DNA of 64,000 nt, taken from assembly GCA_965242855.1 (NCBI GenBank), contig OZ251509.1:3100001-3164000 (forward strand). The letters are read 5' to 3'. A program made the translations under genes and the position numbers. Below the pieces are notes generated by a model, which worked only from the letters and a program-made list of their open reading frames with translations, was not told the DNA's origin and made no database searches. Position 1 is the stretch's first letter; each line of letters opens with the position of its first letter. Positions 29,206 through 38,271 of this stretch are shown here, piece by piece. Origin of the DNA: WTGU01 sp965242855 (GTDB taxonomy: Bacteria; Pseudomonadota; Alphaproteobacteria; UBA828).

Positions 29206-29894
29206 AACCCTACATCCTGATCGTCGAGGACGAGGCGGCTCTGCTCACCCTGCTCCGCTACAACCTGGAGAAGGAAGGCTTCGAAGTCGGCGAGGCCGTC
29301 GACGGCGGGGAGGCGCTCCTGATGGCGGCGGAGCGGTGCCCCGACCTGATGGTGCTCGACTGGATGCTGCCGACGCTCTCGGGCATCGAGGTCTGCCGGC
29401 GCATCCGGCGCCGGCCGGAGGCGCGCAACCTGCCGATCGTCATGCTGACCGCGCGCGGCGAGGAGGCGGACCGCATCCGCGGCCTGAACAGCGGCGCCGA
29501 CGACTACGTCGTCAAGCCGTTCTCGCCGGCGGAGCTCGTGGCCCGCATCCGCGCGGTCCTGCGCCGCCTGCGGCCGGCGCTCGGCGACGAGGTGCTGCGT
29601 TACGCCGATCTCCGCATGGATCTGGCCGCCCACAGGGTCACCCGCGACGGTGCGCAAATCCATCTCGGACCGACCGAGTTCCGCCTGTTGCGCCATCTGA
29701 TGGAACATCCGGGCCGCGTCTTCACGCGCGAGCAGCTGCTCGATTCGGTCTGGGGTCCCGACATCTTCATCGAGACCCGCACCGTCGACGTCCACGTCCG
29801 GCGTCTGCGGCGGGCGCTGAACGACGACCGGCGGCCCGACCTGATCAGGACCGTCCGCTCAGCCGGCTACGCGCTGGACGAGAACGTCGGCTGA
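29202..29894 (+). CDS. phoB: Phosphate response regulator PhoB
   Basis: OmpR-class response regulator that binds Pho boxes, 230 residues. The receiver domain has Asp9/Asp10-like VEDE, phospho-acceptor Asp53 in VLDWMLP, Thr in MLTARG and Lys in VVKPFSP. The winged-helix DNA-binding domain has LGPTEFRLLRHLMEHPGRVF and TVDVHVRRLRRALN. It is the last gene of the pst operon and probably acts on the tandem box upstream of pstC. phoR and pstS are not in the window. Its 3' end overlaps the convergent glutathionyl-hydroquinone reductase gene by 28 bases. Confidence 0.95.
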   Translation: MKPYILIVEDEAALLTLLRYNLEKEGFEVGEAVDGGEALLMAAERCPDLMVLDWMLPTLSGIEVCRRIRRRPEARNLPIVMLTARGEEADRIRGLNSGADDYVVKPFSPAELVARIRAVLRRLRPALGDEVLRYADLRMDLAAHRVTRDGAQIHLGPTEFRLLRHLMEHPGRVFTREQLLDSVWGPDIFIETRTVDVHVRRLRRALNDDRRPDLIRTVRSAGYALDENVG

Positions 29895-30868
29895 GCGCCC
29901 GGCGGGCGTGGCCCGAACCGGCCCCTGTCGTGGGCGGCCGCCAAGTCCGTCGCCGGGCCCTTCGGCACGATGCCGGTCGGGTTGATGTCCCGGTGGCTCC
30001 GGTAATAGTGCCGTTTGATGTGGTCGAAATCGCAGGTCCCGGCGACGCCCGGGACTTGGTAGAAATCCCGCAGATAGTTGGACAGGCACGGATAGTCGGC
30101 GATCCGCCGCAGGTTGCACTTGAAGTGCCCGACATAGACCGCATCGAAGCGGACGAGGGTCGTGAAGAGGCGCCAGTCCGCCTCCGTCGGCCGGGAGCCG
30201 CACAGGTAGCGGCTGCGGGAGAGACGCTCCTCGGCCCAGTCGAGCGCCGCGAAGAGGCGACCGAACGCCTCCTCGTAGGCGCCTTGGGAGGTAGCGAAAC
30301 CCACGCGGTAGACGCCGTCGTTGACGTCGCGGAAGACCCGCGCGTTGACGGCGTCGATCTCGGCTCGCGATTCCGCGGGATAGAGGGCGACCTCCGCGCG
30401 TGCGATTGCGGGGAAGGCTGCGTCGAACATGCGGACGATCTCGGACGATTCGTTGTTCACGATCGTGGCGCGTTCCTTGTCCCACAGGACGGGCACCGTC
30501 ACCCGCCCGCTGAAGCGGGGCTCCGCGCGTGTGTAGAGTTCGCGCAAATGCCGCGCGCCCAGCACCGGATCCGGAACGCAGCCCGGCCCGTCCGAGAAGG
30601 CCCATCCCTGCGCCCCCATTTCCGGGTCCACCACGGAAAGGCCGACCGACCGCTCCAGGCCCTTGAGGCGGCGGGCGATCAGCGTCCGATGGGCCCAGGG
30701 GCAGGCGAGGGAAACGTAGAGATGATAGCGCCCGGCGACGCCGGGGAAGTCCGCGTCGCCGTCGGCCGTGACCCGCCCGCGGAACCGCGTCTCGGCGCGG
30801 ACGAAGCGGCCGTCCGCATCCGTGCGGCGGTCGTCAGCCTGCCAGACGCCGTCGATCAGTCGTCCCAT
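29867..30868 (-). CDS. Glutathionyl-hydroquinone reductase (Xi-class GST)
   Basis: 333-residue cytosolic enzyme that removes glutathione from glutathionyl-hydroquinones. The catalytic Cys56 lies in SLACPWAHR, followed by VVDPEMGAQGWAF, VPVLWDKERATIVNNESSEI and the helical C-domain with ADWRLFTTLVRFDAVYVGHFKCN and HIKRHYYRSHRDINPTGIVP, all hallmarks of the YqjG/ECM4 family. Its C-terminal codons overlap phoB on the other strand. Confidence 0.93.
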   Translation of the reverse strand: MGRLIDGVWQADDRRTDADGRFVRAETRFRGRVTADGDADFPGVAGRYHLYVSLACPWAHRTLIARRLKGLERSVGLSVVDPEMGAQGWAFSDGPGCVPDPVLGARHLRELYTRAEPRFSGRVTVPVLWDKERATIVNNESSEIVRMFDAAFPAIARAEVALYPAESRAEIDAVNARVFRDVNDGVYRVGFATSQGAYEEAFGRLFAALDWAEERLSRSRYLCGSRPTEADWRLFTTLVRFDAVYVGHFKCNLRRIADYPCLSNYLRDFYQVPGVAGTCDFDHIKRHYYRSHRDINPTGIVPKGPATDLAAAHDRGRFGPRPPGAQPTFSSSA

Positions 30869-30887
30869 GGCTTTCCCCCGCGTATTC

Positions 30888-31901
30888 TCACGCCGGTGCG
30901 GTGCGGAGAGGGCGTTCGCTGGCCGGGACGAAGGCCGCGATGTCCGCTTCCGGGCGGGCGCCGAAATGCCCGATGCTCTCGGCGGCGGTCAGCGCCGCGA
31001 GGCGGCCGCAGCGGGCGAGGGCGAACCCGCGGGCGAGGCCGTAGAGGAAGCCCGATGCATAGAGGTCGCCGGCGCCCGTGGTGTCGACCGTGCGCCCGAC
31101 CGGCGCCGCGTCGATCGTATGCGCCGCCTCGCCGCCGGCCACCACCGAGCCGCGGGCGCCGCGGGTGAGTGCGACGACGGCGCAATGCGCGCGCGCCAGC
31201 CGCAGCGCGGCGTCGAAGGACCCCGCCTCGTAGAGCGCCATGGCTTCGTGCTCGTTCGCGAGCAGCACGTCGACGCGGTTCTCCACCAGCTTGCGGAACG
31301 CGGCGCGGTGGCGCTCCACGCAGAACGGATCGGAGAGCGAGAGGCAGACGCGCCCGCCGTTCGCGCGGGCGATATCGAGCGCCTTGCGCAAGGCTCGCTT
31401 CGCCTCCGGCGAATCCCAGAGATAGCCTTCGACGTAGATCAACTTGGCGCGGGCCACCAGGGCGGGGTCGATGTCTGCGGGGCCCAGCTCCAGGCAGGCG
31501 CCGAGATGGGTATTCATGGTGCGCTGGGCGTCGGGGGTGACGATGACGACGCAACGCGCGGTCGCCGCGCCGTCGCGCGCGGGCGGTGTCGGGAAGCGGA
31601 CGCCGGCGGCCGCGATATCGCGGCGGAAGACCCCGCCCATGGCGTCGTCGCGCACCTTGCCGATATAGCCGGCGGCGCCGCCGAGAAGCGCCAGCCCGAC
31701 CATCGTGTTCGCCGCGGAGCCGCCGCACCGCTCGACCGGCGCCTCCAGGAGGCCGTGGAGCGCGTCGGCGCGGGCGGCGTCGATCAGGGTCATGGACCCC
31801 TTGGCGAGGTCGTTTTCGACGATGAAGGCGTCCTCGGCGGGCGCGATGACGTCGACGATGGCGTTGCCGATGCCGACGGCATCAAGCGCGTCCGGGCCCA
31901 T
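30888..31901 (-). CDS. PfkB-family (adenosine/ribokinase-like) sugar kinase
   Basis: 337-residue PfkB-family kinase. The N-terminal GIGNAIVDVIA and the CGGSAANTMVGLALLGG substrate motif, with the ATP/catalytic motif TVDTTGAGDLYASGF, place it in the family; the catalytic Asp is in DTTGAGD. The NEHEAMALYEA segment and the GKVRDDAMGGVF region resemble adenosine kinase-like alphaproteobacterial members. The gene lies 19 bases upstream of the glutathionyl-hydroquinone reductase gene on the same strand. Confidence 0.88.
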   Translation of the reverse strand: MGPDALDAVGIGNAIVDVIAPAEDAFIVENDLAKGSMTLIDAARADALHGLLEAPVERCGGSAANTMVGLALLGGAAGYIGKVRDDAMGGVFRRDIAAAGVRFPTPPARDGAATARCVVIVTPDAQRTMNTHLGACLELGPADIDPALVARAKLIYVEGYLWDSPEAKRALRKALDIARANGGRVCLSLSDPFCVERHRAAFRKLVENRVDVLLANEHEAMALYEAGSFDAALRLARAHCAVVALTRGARGSVVAGGEAAHTIDAAPVGRTVDTTGAGDLYASGFLYGLARGFALARCGRLAALTAAESIGHFGARPEADIAAFVPASERPLRTAPA

Positions 31902-32087
31902 GCGTCCCCTCCGGCTGTGGCGCGGGGACTATAGGCGCCCCTCCCCCGCAGGCAAGGCGCCGGGGCGTGTGCGCGCCGCGCCCCGGGACACGGCATGGGA
32001 AATCCGGGCTGGCGAGGTGCGTCATCTCCCTATACTGTCAGGCGGGCCGGCACTGGACCGGATCGCCGCCGCGACGGGGAGGATGCG

Positions 32088-32678
32088 ATGTTCCGGCGCA
32101 AGGGAAGCGATACGGACGACGCGAGCCGCGACCGGGAGGGCGAGGCCTCCCGGGGGCGCAATTCGCGTGGCGACAAGTCGCGGCGGGCGGTGCCGGGCGA
32201 CGCGACCGTCAGCTTTCACCCGGACGTGCCCCAGGGCGCGTCGGACGCGGGGCCGCACGAGATGCCGGCGCGCATGGAAACGGACGTCAAGCGGCTGACG
32301 GTCGGGCGCGAGGCCGTGATCACCGGCTGCACGAATCTCGATTGCGACCGCTTGGTGATCGAGGGCTCCGTCGAGGGGTCGATGGCGGACGGGCGCCAGC
32401 TGGAGATCGCGAAAGGCGGTTCCTTCAAAGGCACCGTGGTGGTCGACAACGCCGAGGTCTCCGGCCTGTTCGAGGGCGAGATCAGGGTGAAGAAGCGCCT
32501 GCTGGTCCGGGCCTCCGGCCGGGTCGTGGGCACCGTCCGCTACGGCCAGCTGGAGATCGAACGCGGCGGTCACCTCGGCGGCAACGTGGAATACGACCCC
32601 GCCGATCGGGATGCCGACCTTCAGCCCGTGGTGCTGTCTCCGCCCGCGGCTGCGGACGGAACCGCCGCGGGCGGCTGA
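32088..32678 (+). CDS. Bactofilin (polymer-forming cytoskeletal protein)
   Basis: 196-residue bactofilin. These proteins form nucleotide-free filaments used in cell-shape and stalk or polar organisation. Residues 1 to about 70 are a charged, disordered N-tail. About 70-170 form the right-handed beta-helix core with regular G-x-hydrophobic repeats (CDRLVIEGSVEGSM, VSGLFEGEIRVKKRLLV, GTVRYGQLEIERGGHLGGNV). ATG at 32088 follows GGGGAGG. The stop is 3 bases from the convergent nth stop. A TATACT at 32031-32036 could be its -10 element, but no clear -35 is seen. Confidence 0.9.
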   Translation: MFRRKGSDTDDASRDREGEASRGRNSRGDKSRRAVPGDATVSFHPDVPQGASDAGPHEMPARMETDVKRLTVGREAVITGCTNLDCDRLVIEGSVEGSMADGRQLEIAKGGSFKGTVVVDNAEVSGLFEGEIRVKKRLLVRASGRVVGTVRYGQLEIERGGHLGGNVEYDPADRDADLQPVVLSPPAAADGTAAGG

Positions 32679-32681
32679 CGC

Positions 32682-33389
32682 CTATCCGGCGCCTTCCGCG
32701 GGGCGCTTCTTCCGCCGATTCCGCCGACCGGCCGGCGTCGGGGCGGGCGGCGGCTCCGTGGCCGTCTTGGCTTCGTAGCGGCAGAGATCGCGCACGACGC
32801 AGGCGGGACAGTCGGGCGTCCTGGCCTTGCAGACGTAGCGGCCGTGCAGGATCAGCCAGTGATGGGCGTGCCGCTTGAATGCGTCGGGGACGACGTGCTC
32901 GAGGCCGTCCTCGACGGCGCGCGGCGTCTTGCCGGGGGCAAGGCCGGTGCGGTTCGCGAGCCGGAAGATATGGGTGTCGACGGCGATCGTGGGCTCGCCG
33001 AACACCGTGTTGAGCACCACGTTCGCGGTCTTGCGGCCGACGCCGGGCAGAGCCTCGAGCGCCGCCCGTTCGCGCGGCACCGCGCCGCCGTGCTTCTCGA
33101 CCAGCGCCCGGCTCAGGGCGATCACGTTGCGGGCCTTGGCGTTGTAGAGGCCGATGGTCTTGATGTGCTCCTTCAGGCCCGCCTCGCCCAGCGCCAGCAT
33201 GGCGGCGGGAGTCTCGACCCGGGCGAAGAGCGCCCTGGTCGCCTTGTTGACCCCCTTGTCGGTCGCCTGCGCCGACAGCACCACGGCGACGAGAAGCGTG
33301 TAGGGGTTGCGGTAGTCGAGCTCCGTGGTCGGCGCCGGGATCTCCCGGGCGAGCCGCTCGAAGAACGCCGCGACCTGCGCCTTCCTCAT
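32682..33389 (-). CDS. nth: Endonuclease III (DNA glycosylase/AP lyase)
   Basis: Base-excision repair glycosylase for oxidised pyrimidines, 235 residues from the ATG at 33389. The helix-hairpin-helix LPGVGRKTANVVLN holds the catalytic Lys, the catalytic Asp is in VDTHIFRLANR, and the C-terminal 4Fe-4S loop is Cys-x6-Cys-x2-Cys-x5-Cys (CKARTPDCPACVVRDLC). A basic Pro/Arg-rich tail follows. It is divergent from a methyltransferase gene (47 bases) and convergent with the bactofilin gene. Confidence 0.96.
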   Translation of the reverse strand: MRKAQVAAFFERLAREIPAPTTELDYRNPYTLLVAVVLSAQATDKGVNKATRALFARVETPAAMLALGEAGLKEHIKTIGLYNAKARNVIALSRALVEKHGGAVPRERAALEALPGVGRKTANVVLNTVFGEPTIAVDTHIFRLANRTGLAPGKTPRAVEDGLEHVVPDAFKRHAHHWLILHGRYVCKARTPDCPACVVRDLCRYEAKTATEPPPAPTPAGRRNRRKKRPAEGAG

Positions 33390-33436
33390 CACAGGCGGAG
33401 GGTATCGCCGTCGCCCGCCGGAGCAAGAGCCGCGAC

Positions 33437-33964
33437 GTGACGCGCACACACCGCCGACCGGGGCCACCGTCGCCGTGGATCGTCCGCTTCGCGACTCTGA
33501 TCCGGGCGGAAGGCCGCGTCCTCGACCTCGCCTGCGGCGCCGGGCGGCATGCCCGCTATCTGCGGGAGCGAGGGCATCGCGTCACCGCGCTCGACATCGA
33601 CGTCTCCGCCCTGGCGGACATGGCGGGCGATCCGGGCATCGAGATCGTCCGGGCGGACCTGGAGACGGGCGGGCCGGGCCCGCTGAAGGGACGCCGCTTC
33701 GACGCGGCGATCGTAACCAACTACCTGTTCCGCCCGCTCCTCGCGCCGCTCGTCGATTGCCTGGAGACCGGCGGCATCCTGCTCTACGAGACCTTCGCCG
33801 TGGGCAACGAGCGCTTCGGCCGGCCGCGCAACCCGGACTACCTCCTCGAACGCGGCGAGCTGCTGGCGCTGGCGGCCGGGCGGCTCGAGGTCGTCGCCTA
33901 CGAGCATGTCGCGGTCGCGAGGCCGGCGCCGGCGATGGTGCAACGGCTCTGTGCCCGCAAGTGA
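33437..33964 (+). CDS. Class I SAM-dependent methyltransferase (TehB-like)
   Basis: 175-residue small methyltransferase. The SAM-binding glycine loop is LDLACGAGRHARYL, the acidic end of strand 2 is ALDIDVSAL, motif II is VRADLETG, and a late ILLYETFAVGNERFGRP segment is typical of TehB-like proteins. GTG start. It diverges from nth, so the two may share a regulatory gap. The substrate is unknown. Confidence 0.85.
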   Translation: MTRTHRRPGPPSPWIVRFATLIRAEGRVLDLACGAGRHARYLRERGHRVTALDIDVSALADMAGDPGIEIVRADLETGGPGPLKGRRFDAAIVTNYLFRPLLAPLVDCLETGGILLYETFAVGNERFGRPRNPDYLLERGELLALAAGRLEVVAYEHVAVARPAPAMVQRLCARK

Positions 33965-33975
33965 CCGCCGCGCCG

Positions 33976-34836
33976 TCAGCCGAGCGCGCGGCGCCCGTCG
34001 GCCGACCCGCGCTCCGGCGGGAGGAACGCGCGATCGTGGTCGAGCGCCGGAATGGCCGCCCGCGTCCGTTCGACGCGCGCGAGCTCGAGGTCGGCGACGA
34101 TGACGCCCGTGCCTGCGCCGCCGTCCGCCAGGACTTCGCCCCAGGGATCGACGATCAGGGAGTGGCCGTAGGTCTCGCGGCCGCCGGAGTGGCTGCCCCA
34201 CATGCATGGCGCGACGACGAAACAGCCGGTCTCGATCGCGCGGGCGCGCAGCAGGACGTGCCAGTGGGCCTCGCCGGTATGTCTGGTGAACGCGGCGGGG
34301 ACGGCGATCAGCCGCGCGCCGGCATGGGCGAGCGCCCGGTAGAGCTGGGGGAAGCGCAGGTCGTAGCAGACGGTCATGCCGAGGCCGCCCCAGGGGGTTG
34401 CCGCCACCACGGCCCGCCCGCCGGGCTGGAACGCCTCGCTCTCGCGGTAACGCTCGCCGGTCGGCAGGTCCACATCGAACATGTGGATCTTGTCGTAGGC
34501 GGCGACGACCGCACCGGCCGGGTCGATCAGCAGCGAGCGGTTGGCGAGGCGCCGGTCGCCGGCGGTCGCCGCCACCGAGCCCGCCAGCAGCCAGGCGCCG
34601 GTCTCCTCCGCGAGGGCGCGGAAGAAGGCAACCGCGGGATGGGCGTCGAGCGGGGCGGCGTGCGCCCGCAGCACCGTGCTCCGGTGCTCCATGAGGGCGA
34701 CGTTCTCGGGCAGCGCGACGAGCGCCGCGCCGCGCGCGCGGGCCTCGCGCACCAGCGCGCCAGCGGCGTCCAGGTTGGCATCAATGTCCTGGCCGCTCGA
34801 GGGCTGGACGCAGGCGACTCGCAAGATCTCGGTCAT
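33976..34836 (-). CDS. Carbon-nitrogen hydrolase (Nit1/Nit2, omega-amidase-like)
   Basis: 286-residue nitrilase-superfamily amidase. The catalytic triad is Glu in ALPENVAL, Lys in YDKIHMFDVDLP and Cys in VCYDLRFPQLYR, the Nit-branch signature; members hydrolyse deaminated glutathione or alpha-keto acid amides. The ATG at 34836 overlaps the comF stop (ATGA), so the pair is translationally coupled, an arrangement common in alphaproteobacteria. Confidence 0.92.
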   Translation of the reverse strand: MTEILRVACVQPSSGQDIDANLDAAGALVREARARGAALVALPENVALMEHRSTVLRAHAAPLDAHPAVAFFRALAEETGAWLLAGSVAATAGDRRLANRSLLIDPAGAVVAAYDKIHMFDVDLPTGERYRESEAFQPGGRAVVAATPWGGLGMTVCYDLRFPQLYRALAHAGARLIAVPAAFTRHTGEAHWHVLLRARAIETGCFVVAPCMWGSHSGGRETYGHSLIVDPWGEVLADGGAGTGVIVADLELARVERTRAAIPALDHDRAFLPPERGSADGRRALG

Positions 34837-35609
34837 GGGCTTCCGTCCGTGGCGCATCCCGTCATCCTGAACGATGGAGGGGGCACCCGCGTAAGGGTGG
34901 CGACATCGACCGCGGCGGCGCCGGCCCGCAGCAGGGTGCGGGCGCATTCGGAGATGGTCGAGCCGGTGGTCAGCACGTCGTCCACCAGCAGGATGCGGCG
35001 CCCGGCCACGTCCGCCGCGCGCCGCACCGCGAAGGCGCCCCGCACGTTGCGCCGCCGCTCCCGGCCGGAAAGCCCTACCTGGGGAGGCGTCCGCCGCTCG
35101 CGCACGAGCAGGTCGGGCGCGACGGCCTTTCCCGCCCGCCGGGCCACGAGCCGCGCCAGAATCGCCGACTGGTTGAAGCGCCGCCTCAGAAGCCGCCAGC
35201 GATGCAGCGGGACGGGCGCTACCAGGTCGGCGTCCGCGAGCAGCGGCGCGGCCGCCCGGTGGAGCCACTCCGCGAGCCTCGGCGCCAAGTACGAGCGGTC
35301 GGCCACCTTGAACGCGAGGACCAGCTCCCGCCCCGTCCCCTTATGGAGGAACGCCGCCCGCGCACGGTCGAAGACCGGCGAATGCTTGGCGCAGACGGCG
35401 CAGACCGCGCGCGCGTCCGTCCCCAGCAGCAAGGGCAGGCCGCAACAGGCGCAGCAGGGCGCGGTGATGAAAGCCATCCCGTCCCAACACGCCGGACACA
35501 GCGTCCCCGCAGCGGCCGGTGCCTCGCAAGCGAGGCAGGAGGGCGGCAGGACGAGTTGAATGCCGGCGTGGGCGATCATGCGCCCGGTCGCCACCAACCG
35601 TCCCGCCAT
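34833..35609 (-). CDS. comF: ComF-family phosphoribosyltransferase-like protein
   Basis: ComF proteins combine a zinc ribbon with a PRTase-fold domain and support DNA uptake or DNA metabolism. The N-terminus has paired Cys motifs (SCLACEA, LCPACW, CCACCGLPLL, CAVCAKHSP). The PRTase loop is ILLVDDVLTTGSTISECA, and the body shows VPLHRWRLLRRRFNQS. The start is uncertain: ATG at 35609 (258 residues) has GGCGGA upstream, while in-frame ATGs at 35579, 35639 and 35671 are possible. It is coupled to the nitrilase gene downstream and divergent from a methyltransferase gene. Confidence 0.88.
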   Translation of the reverse strand: MAGRLVATGRMIAHAGIQLVLPPSCLACEAPAAAGTLCPACWDGMAFITAPCCACCGLPLLLGTDARAVCAVCAKHSPVFDRARAAFLHKGTGRELVLAFKVADRSYLAPRLAEWLHRAAAPLLADADLVAPVPLHRWRLLRRRFNQSAILARLVARRAGKAVAPDLLVRERRTPPQVGLSGRERRRNVRGAFAVRRAADVAGRRILLVDDVLTTGSTISECARTLLRAGAAAVDVATLTRVPPPSFRMTGCATDGSP

Positions 35610-35687
35610 CGTTCGTTCCGCCAGCGTTCGTTCCGGCATGGCCAAGGCGCTTTCCGAACCCCCGGCGATCATGACATAACCGACGCC

Positions 35688-36635
35688 ATGGCACAGCGGG
35701 AGCGGCGGCCGGACCCGGCGGCGGTCTTCGACCGCACCGCCCTGCGCATCCATCGCGACCGCGCCGCGCCCGGCTTCGACGGGGGCGGCGACTTCCTGCT
35801 CCGCGCGGTGGGCGCGCGGCTGGCCGAGCGGATCGACGACGTGAAGCGCCGCTTCGCCCGCGTGCTCGATCTGGGATGCCACACCGGCCAGCTGGGGCCG
35901 CTCCTGCGCGCTCGCGGCCCCCTCGACCTGCATGTCGAGGCCGATCTCTCCCACGCCATGGTCCGCCGCGCGTCCGGCCCGCACCGCCTGGTCGCCGACG
36001 AGGAACGATTGCCGCTCCGCCCGGCCTCGCTGGACCTCGTGGTCAGCGCCCTGGGCCTGCATTGGGTGAACGACCTGCCCGGCGCGCTGATCCAGCTCCG
36101 GCGCGCGCTCGTGCCCGACGGCCTGTTGCTCGCGGCGCTGCTGGGCGGCGAGACTCTGTTCGAGCTGCGCGAGGCGTTCCTGCATGCGGAATCGCGCCGT
36201 GAGGGCGGCGTTCGCCCGCACGTGTCCCCCTTCGCCGATCTGCGGGACGCGGGCGCCCTCCTCCAGCGGGCGGGGTTCGCCTTGCCCGTGGTGGACGGCG
36301 AGCGGATATCGGTCACCTACGAGAGCCCGTGCGCGCTCATGCGCGACCTGCGTGCCATGGGGGAGGGCAACGCCGCGCGCGGACGGGGGCTGCGTTTCGC
36401 CCGGCGTGAAACCTTCCGCGCGATGGCCGCCCGCTACAAGGAGGCGTTCGGCCTGCCGGACGGCCGCGTCCCGGCGACGTTTCACGTCCTCTACCTCACC
36501 GGCTGGCGGCCCCACGAATCGCAACAGAAGCCCGCCCGCCGCGGCAGCGCCCGCACCTCTCTCGCCGCGGCGCTGGCGTCCGAATCGGCGCCCCCGCCCG
36601 TCGGGGGGAGCGAGGGGAACGCACGACGACGATGA
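35688..36635 (+). CDS. BioC/NDUFAF5-like methyltransferase
   Basis: 315-residue SAM methyltransferase with N-terminal AVFDRTALRIHRDRAA, SAM loop VLDLGCHTGQLGPLL, DEERLPLRPASLDLVVSALGLHWVNDLPGALIQ and ESPCALMRDLRAMGEGNAARGR. These match the family containing BioC and the mitochondrial complex I assembly factor NDUFAF5. Alphaproteobacterial members next to comF are more NDUFAF5-like, but the reaction (malonyl-ACP methylation or an assembly role) is not settled. The C-terminal 30 residues are low-complexity. Confidence 0.88.
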   Translation: MAQRERRPDPAAVFDRTALRIHRDRAAPGFDGGGDFLLRAVGARLAERIDDVKRRFARVLDLGCHTGQLGPLLRARGPLDLHVEADLSHAMVRRASGPHRLVADEERLPLRPASLDLVVSALGLHWVNDLPGALIQLRRALVPDGLLLAALLGGETLFELREAFLHAESRREGGVRPHVSPFADLRDAGALLQRAGFALPVVDGERISVTYESPCALMRDLRAMGEGNAARGRGLRFARRETFRAMAARYKEAFGLPDGRVPATFHVLYLTGWRPHESQQKPARRGSARTSLAAALASESAPPPVGGSEGNARRR

Positions 36636-36673
36636 CCGGTTACCTTCGCGCCAAGCGAGAGCCTTCCGGGAGC

Positions 36674-36690
36674 GCCGGCGTCTCGCCGGC
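36674..36690. terminator. Hairpin between convergent genes
   Basis: GCCGGCG-TCT-CGCCGGC is a perfect 7-bp stem in the 158-base gap between the converging methyltransferase and aminotransferase genes. Flanking sequence adds a longer imperfect inverted pair (CCGGGAGCG and CGCTCTTCCCGG). It may end both transcripts; no T-tract follows. Confidence 0.4.
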
Positions 36691-36793
36691 ACGGCAGGCC
36701 GGAGGCCCACGCTCTTCCCGGACAGGGCACCACGCCGGGAAGGCGTGAACGGCGGCGGCCCGTGCCCGCCGCCGACGCTCTCGCAGGCGCGGG

Positions 36794-38191
36794 TCAGGCC
36801 TTGCCGAAGACGCTTTCGACCGCCTCGCCGAAGATCGCCACCGTTTCGTCCACGTCCCGGCGCGAGAAGGTGAGCGGCGGCGAGAAGGCGTTGACCGGCA
36901 GGAAGGGCAGCGCCCGGGTGAGCAGCCCGCGTTCCTGCGCGGCGGCCGAGATTCGCTTGTGGGCCGGCGGGTTCATGTCCGGTGCGGCCTTGCTGCCGGG
37001 GCCGGCCACGTATTCGACGCCCAGCATGAGGCCGACGCCCCTGATGTCGCCCACGTTGGGGTGGGCGCCCAGGCGCTCGACCAGGCAGCGCTTGAAGTAG
37101 GGGCCGACCTCGGCGGCGTTCCCCACCAGGTCCTCGCTCTCCATGATCCGAAGGTTGGCGAGGCCCACCGCGCCGCCCACCGGATGGCCGGAATAGGTGA
37201 AGCCGTGGGCGAACATGCCGACATCGGCGGAGCCCGCGGCCAGTACCTTCCAGATGTCGTCCGAGACGGCGACCGCCGACATCGGGAAATAGGCGCTGGT
37301 CAGCCCCTTGGCGAAGGTCATCAAGTCCGGCTTCAGGCCGAAATAGGAGGAGCCGAACCAAGTGCCGAGACGCCCGAAGCCGCAGATCACCTCGTCCACG
37401 ATGAAGAGGACGTCGTGCCGGGCGAGGACGGCCTGCACCTTGTCGTAATAGCCGCCGCCCGGGACGATGACGCCGCCGGTGCCCATGACGGGCTCGGCGA
37501 TGAAGGCCGCGACGGTCTCCGGCCCTTCCTTCTCGATCAGCGCCTCCAATTCGTCAGCCATGCGCTGCGCGAACGCCTCCTCGCTCTCGCCGTCCCGGCC
37601 CTCGCGCCAGTAATGCGGGCAGGCCGTGTGCAGCACGCCGTCGAACGGCAGGTCGAACGCCTTGTGGTAGAGTGGGATGCCGGTGAGGCTCCCGGCCGCG
37701 CCGGTGACGCCGTGATAGGCGCCGCTGCGCGAGACGATCTTCTTCTTCTCCGGCCGGCCGCGGAGGTTGTTGTAGTAGCGGACGAGCTTGAACTGGGTGT
37801 CGTTCGCGTCCGAGCCCGAGAGCCCGAAGAAGATCTTGCCCAGATGGTGGCAGTCGGCGTGTTCGTGGAGCAGGCCGAGAAGCTTCTCGGCGAGCCTGAT
37901 CTGGGGTTCGTTCGAGGCGGCGCCGAAGCTGTGGTAGAAGCCGATGCGCGCCATCTCGTCCGCCGCCGCCTCGGCGAGCTGCGTCCGGCCGTAGCCCACG
38001 TTCACGCACCAGAGCGCGGCAGCGCCGTCGATATAGGCGTTGCCGTGCCGATCGTGAACCTTCACGCCGCCGCTCTTCCGGTAGACGACGGGGCCGGTCT
38101 CCTGGTGCTCGGCGATCGAGGTCACCGGATGGAGCAGGACCTGCTTGTCGAGCTCCTCGAGCGAGATGTTCTGGGCGGTATCGAGCGACAT
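36794..38191 (-). CDS. Class III (omega-) aminotransferase
   Basis: 465-residue PLP-dependent aminotransferase of fold type I, acetylornithine/omega-amino acid group. Markers are DGAAALWCVNVGYG, the PLP-binding SGSDANDTQFKLVRYYNNLRG, SGAYHGVTGAAGSLTG, the Asp in DEVICGFGRLGTWFGS and the Schiff-base Lys in MTFAKGLTSAYFPM. It resembles aspartate aminotransferase family / putrescine- or beta-alanine-pyruvate transaminases; the amino donor is not deducible. It lies downstream of the DUF1636 and hydrolase genes on the same strand (80-base gap). Confidence 0.93.
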   Translation of the reverse strand: MSLDTAQNISLEELDKQVLLHPVTSIAEHQETGPVVYRKSGGVKVHDRHGNAYIDGAAALWCVNVGYGRTQLAEAAADEMARIGFYHSFGAASNEPQIRLAEKLLGLLHEHADCHHLGKIFFGLSGSDANDTQFKLVRYYNNLRGRPEKKKIVSRSGAYHGVTGAAGSLTGIPLYHKAFDLPFDGVLHTACPHYWREGRDGESEEAFAQRMADELEALIEKEGPETVAAFIAEPVMGTGGVIVPGGGYYDKVQAVLARHDVLFIVDEVICGFGRLGTWFGSSYFGLKPDLMTFAKGLTSAYFPMSAVAVSDDIWKVLAAGSADVGMFAHGFTYSGHPVGGAVGLANLRIMESEDLVGNAAEVGPYFKRCLVERLGAHPNVGDIRGVGLMLGVEYVAGPGSKAAPDMNPPAHKRISAAAQERGLLTRALPFLPVNAFSPPLTFSRRDVDETVAIFGEAVESVFGKA

Positions 38192-38271
38192 GGGACTCTC
38201 CTCATCGGTGCGCGCTTCTCAGTGTACTCCGGATCCCCCCATCCTTGAACCCGCGCCGAGGGGCGGCGGGA

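Noticed and set aside
35610..35635. Short direct repeat GTTCGTTCCG upstream of comF
   Set aside because: Two 10-base copies about 15 bases apart within a possible start region are too little to call an operator.
35640..37361. Apparent N-terminal extension of ComF through the methyltransferase and aminotransferase region
   Set aside because: The extension is antisense or out of frame to well-supported genes and shows no domain. ComF homology begins near 35579-35639.
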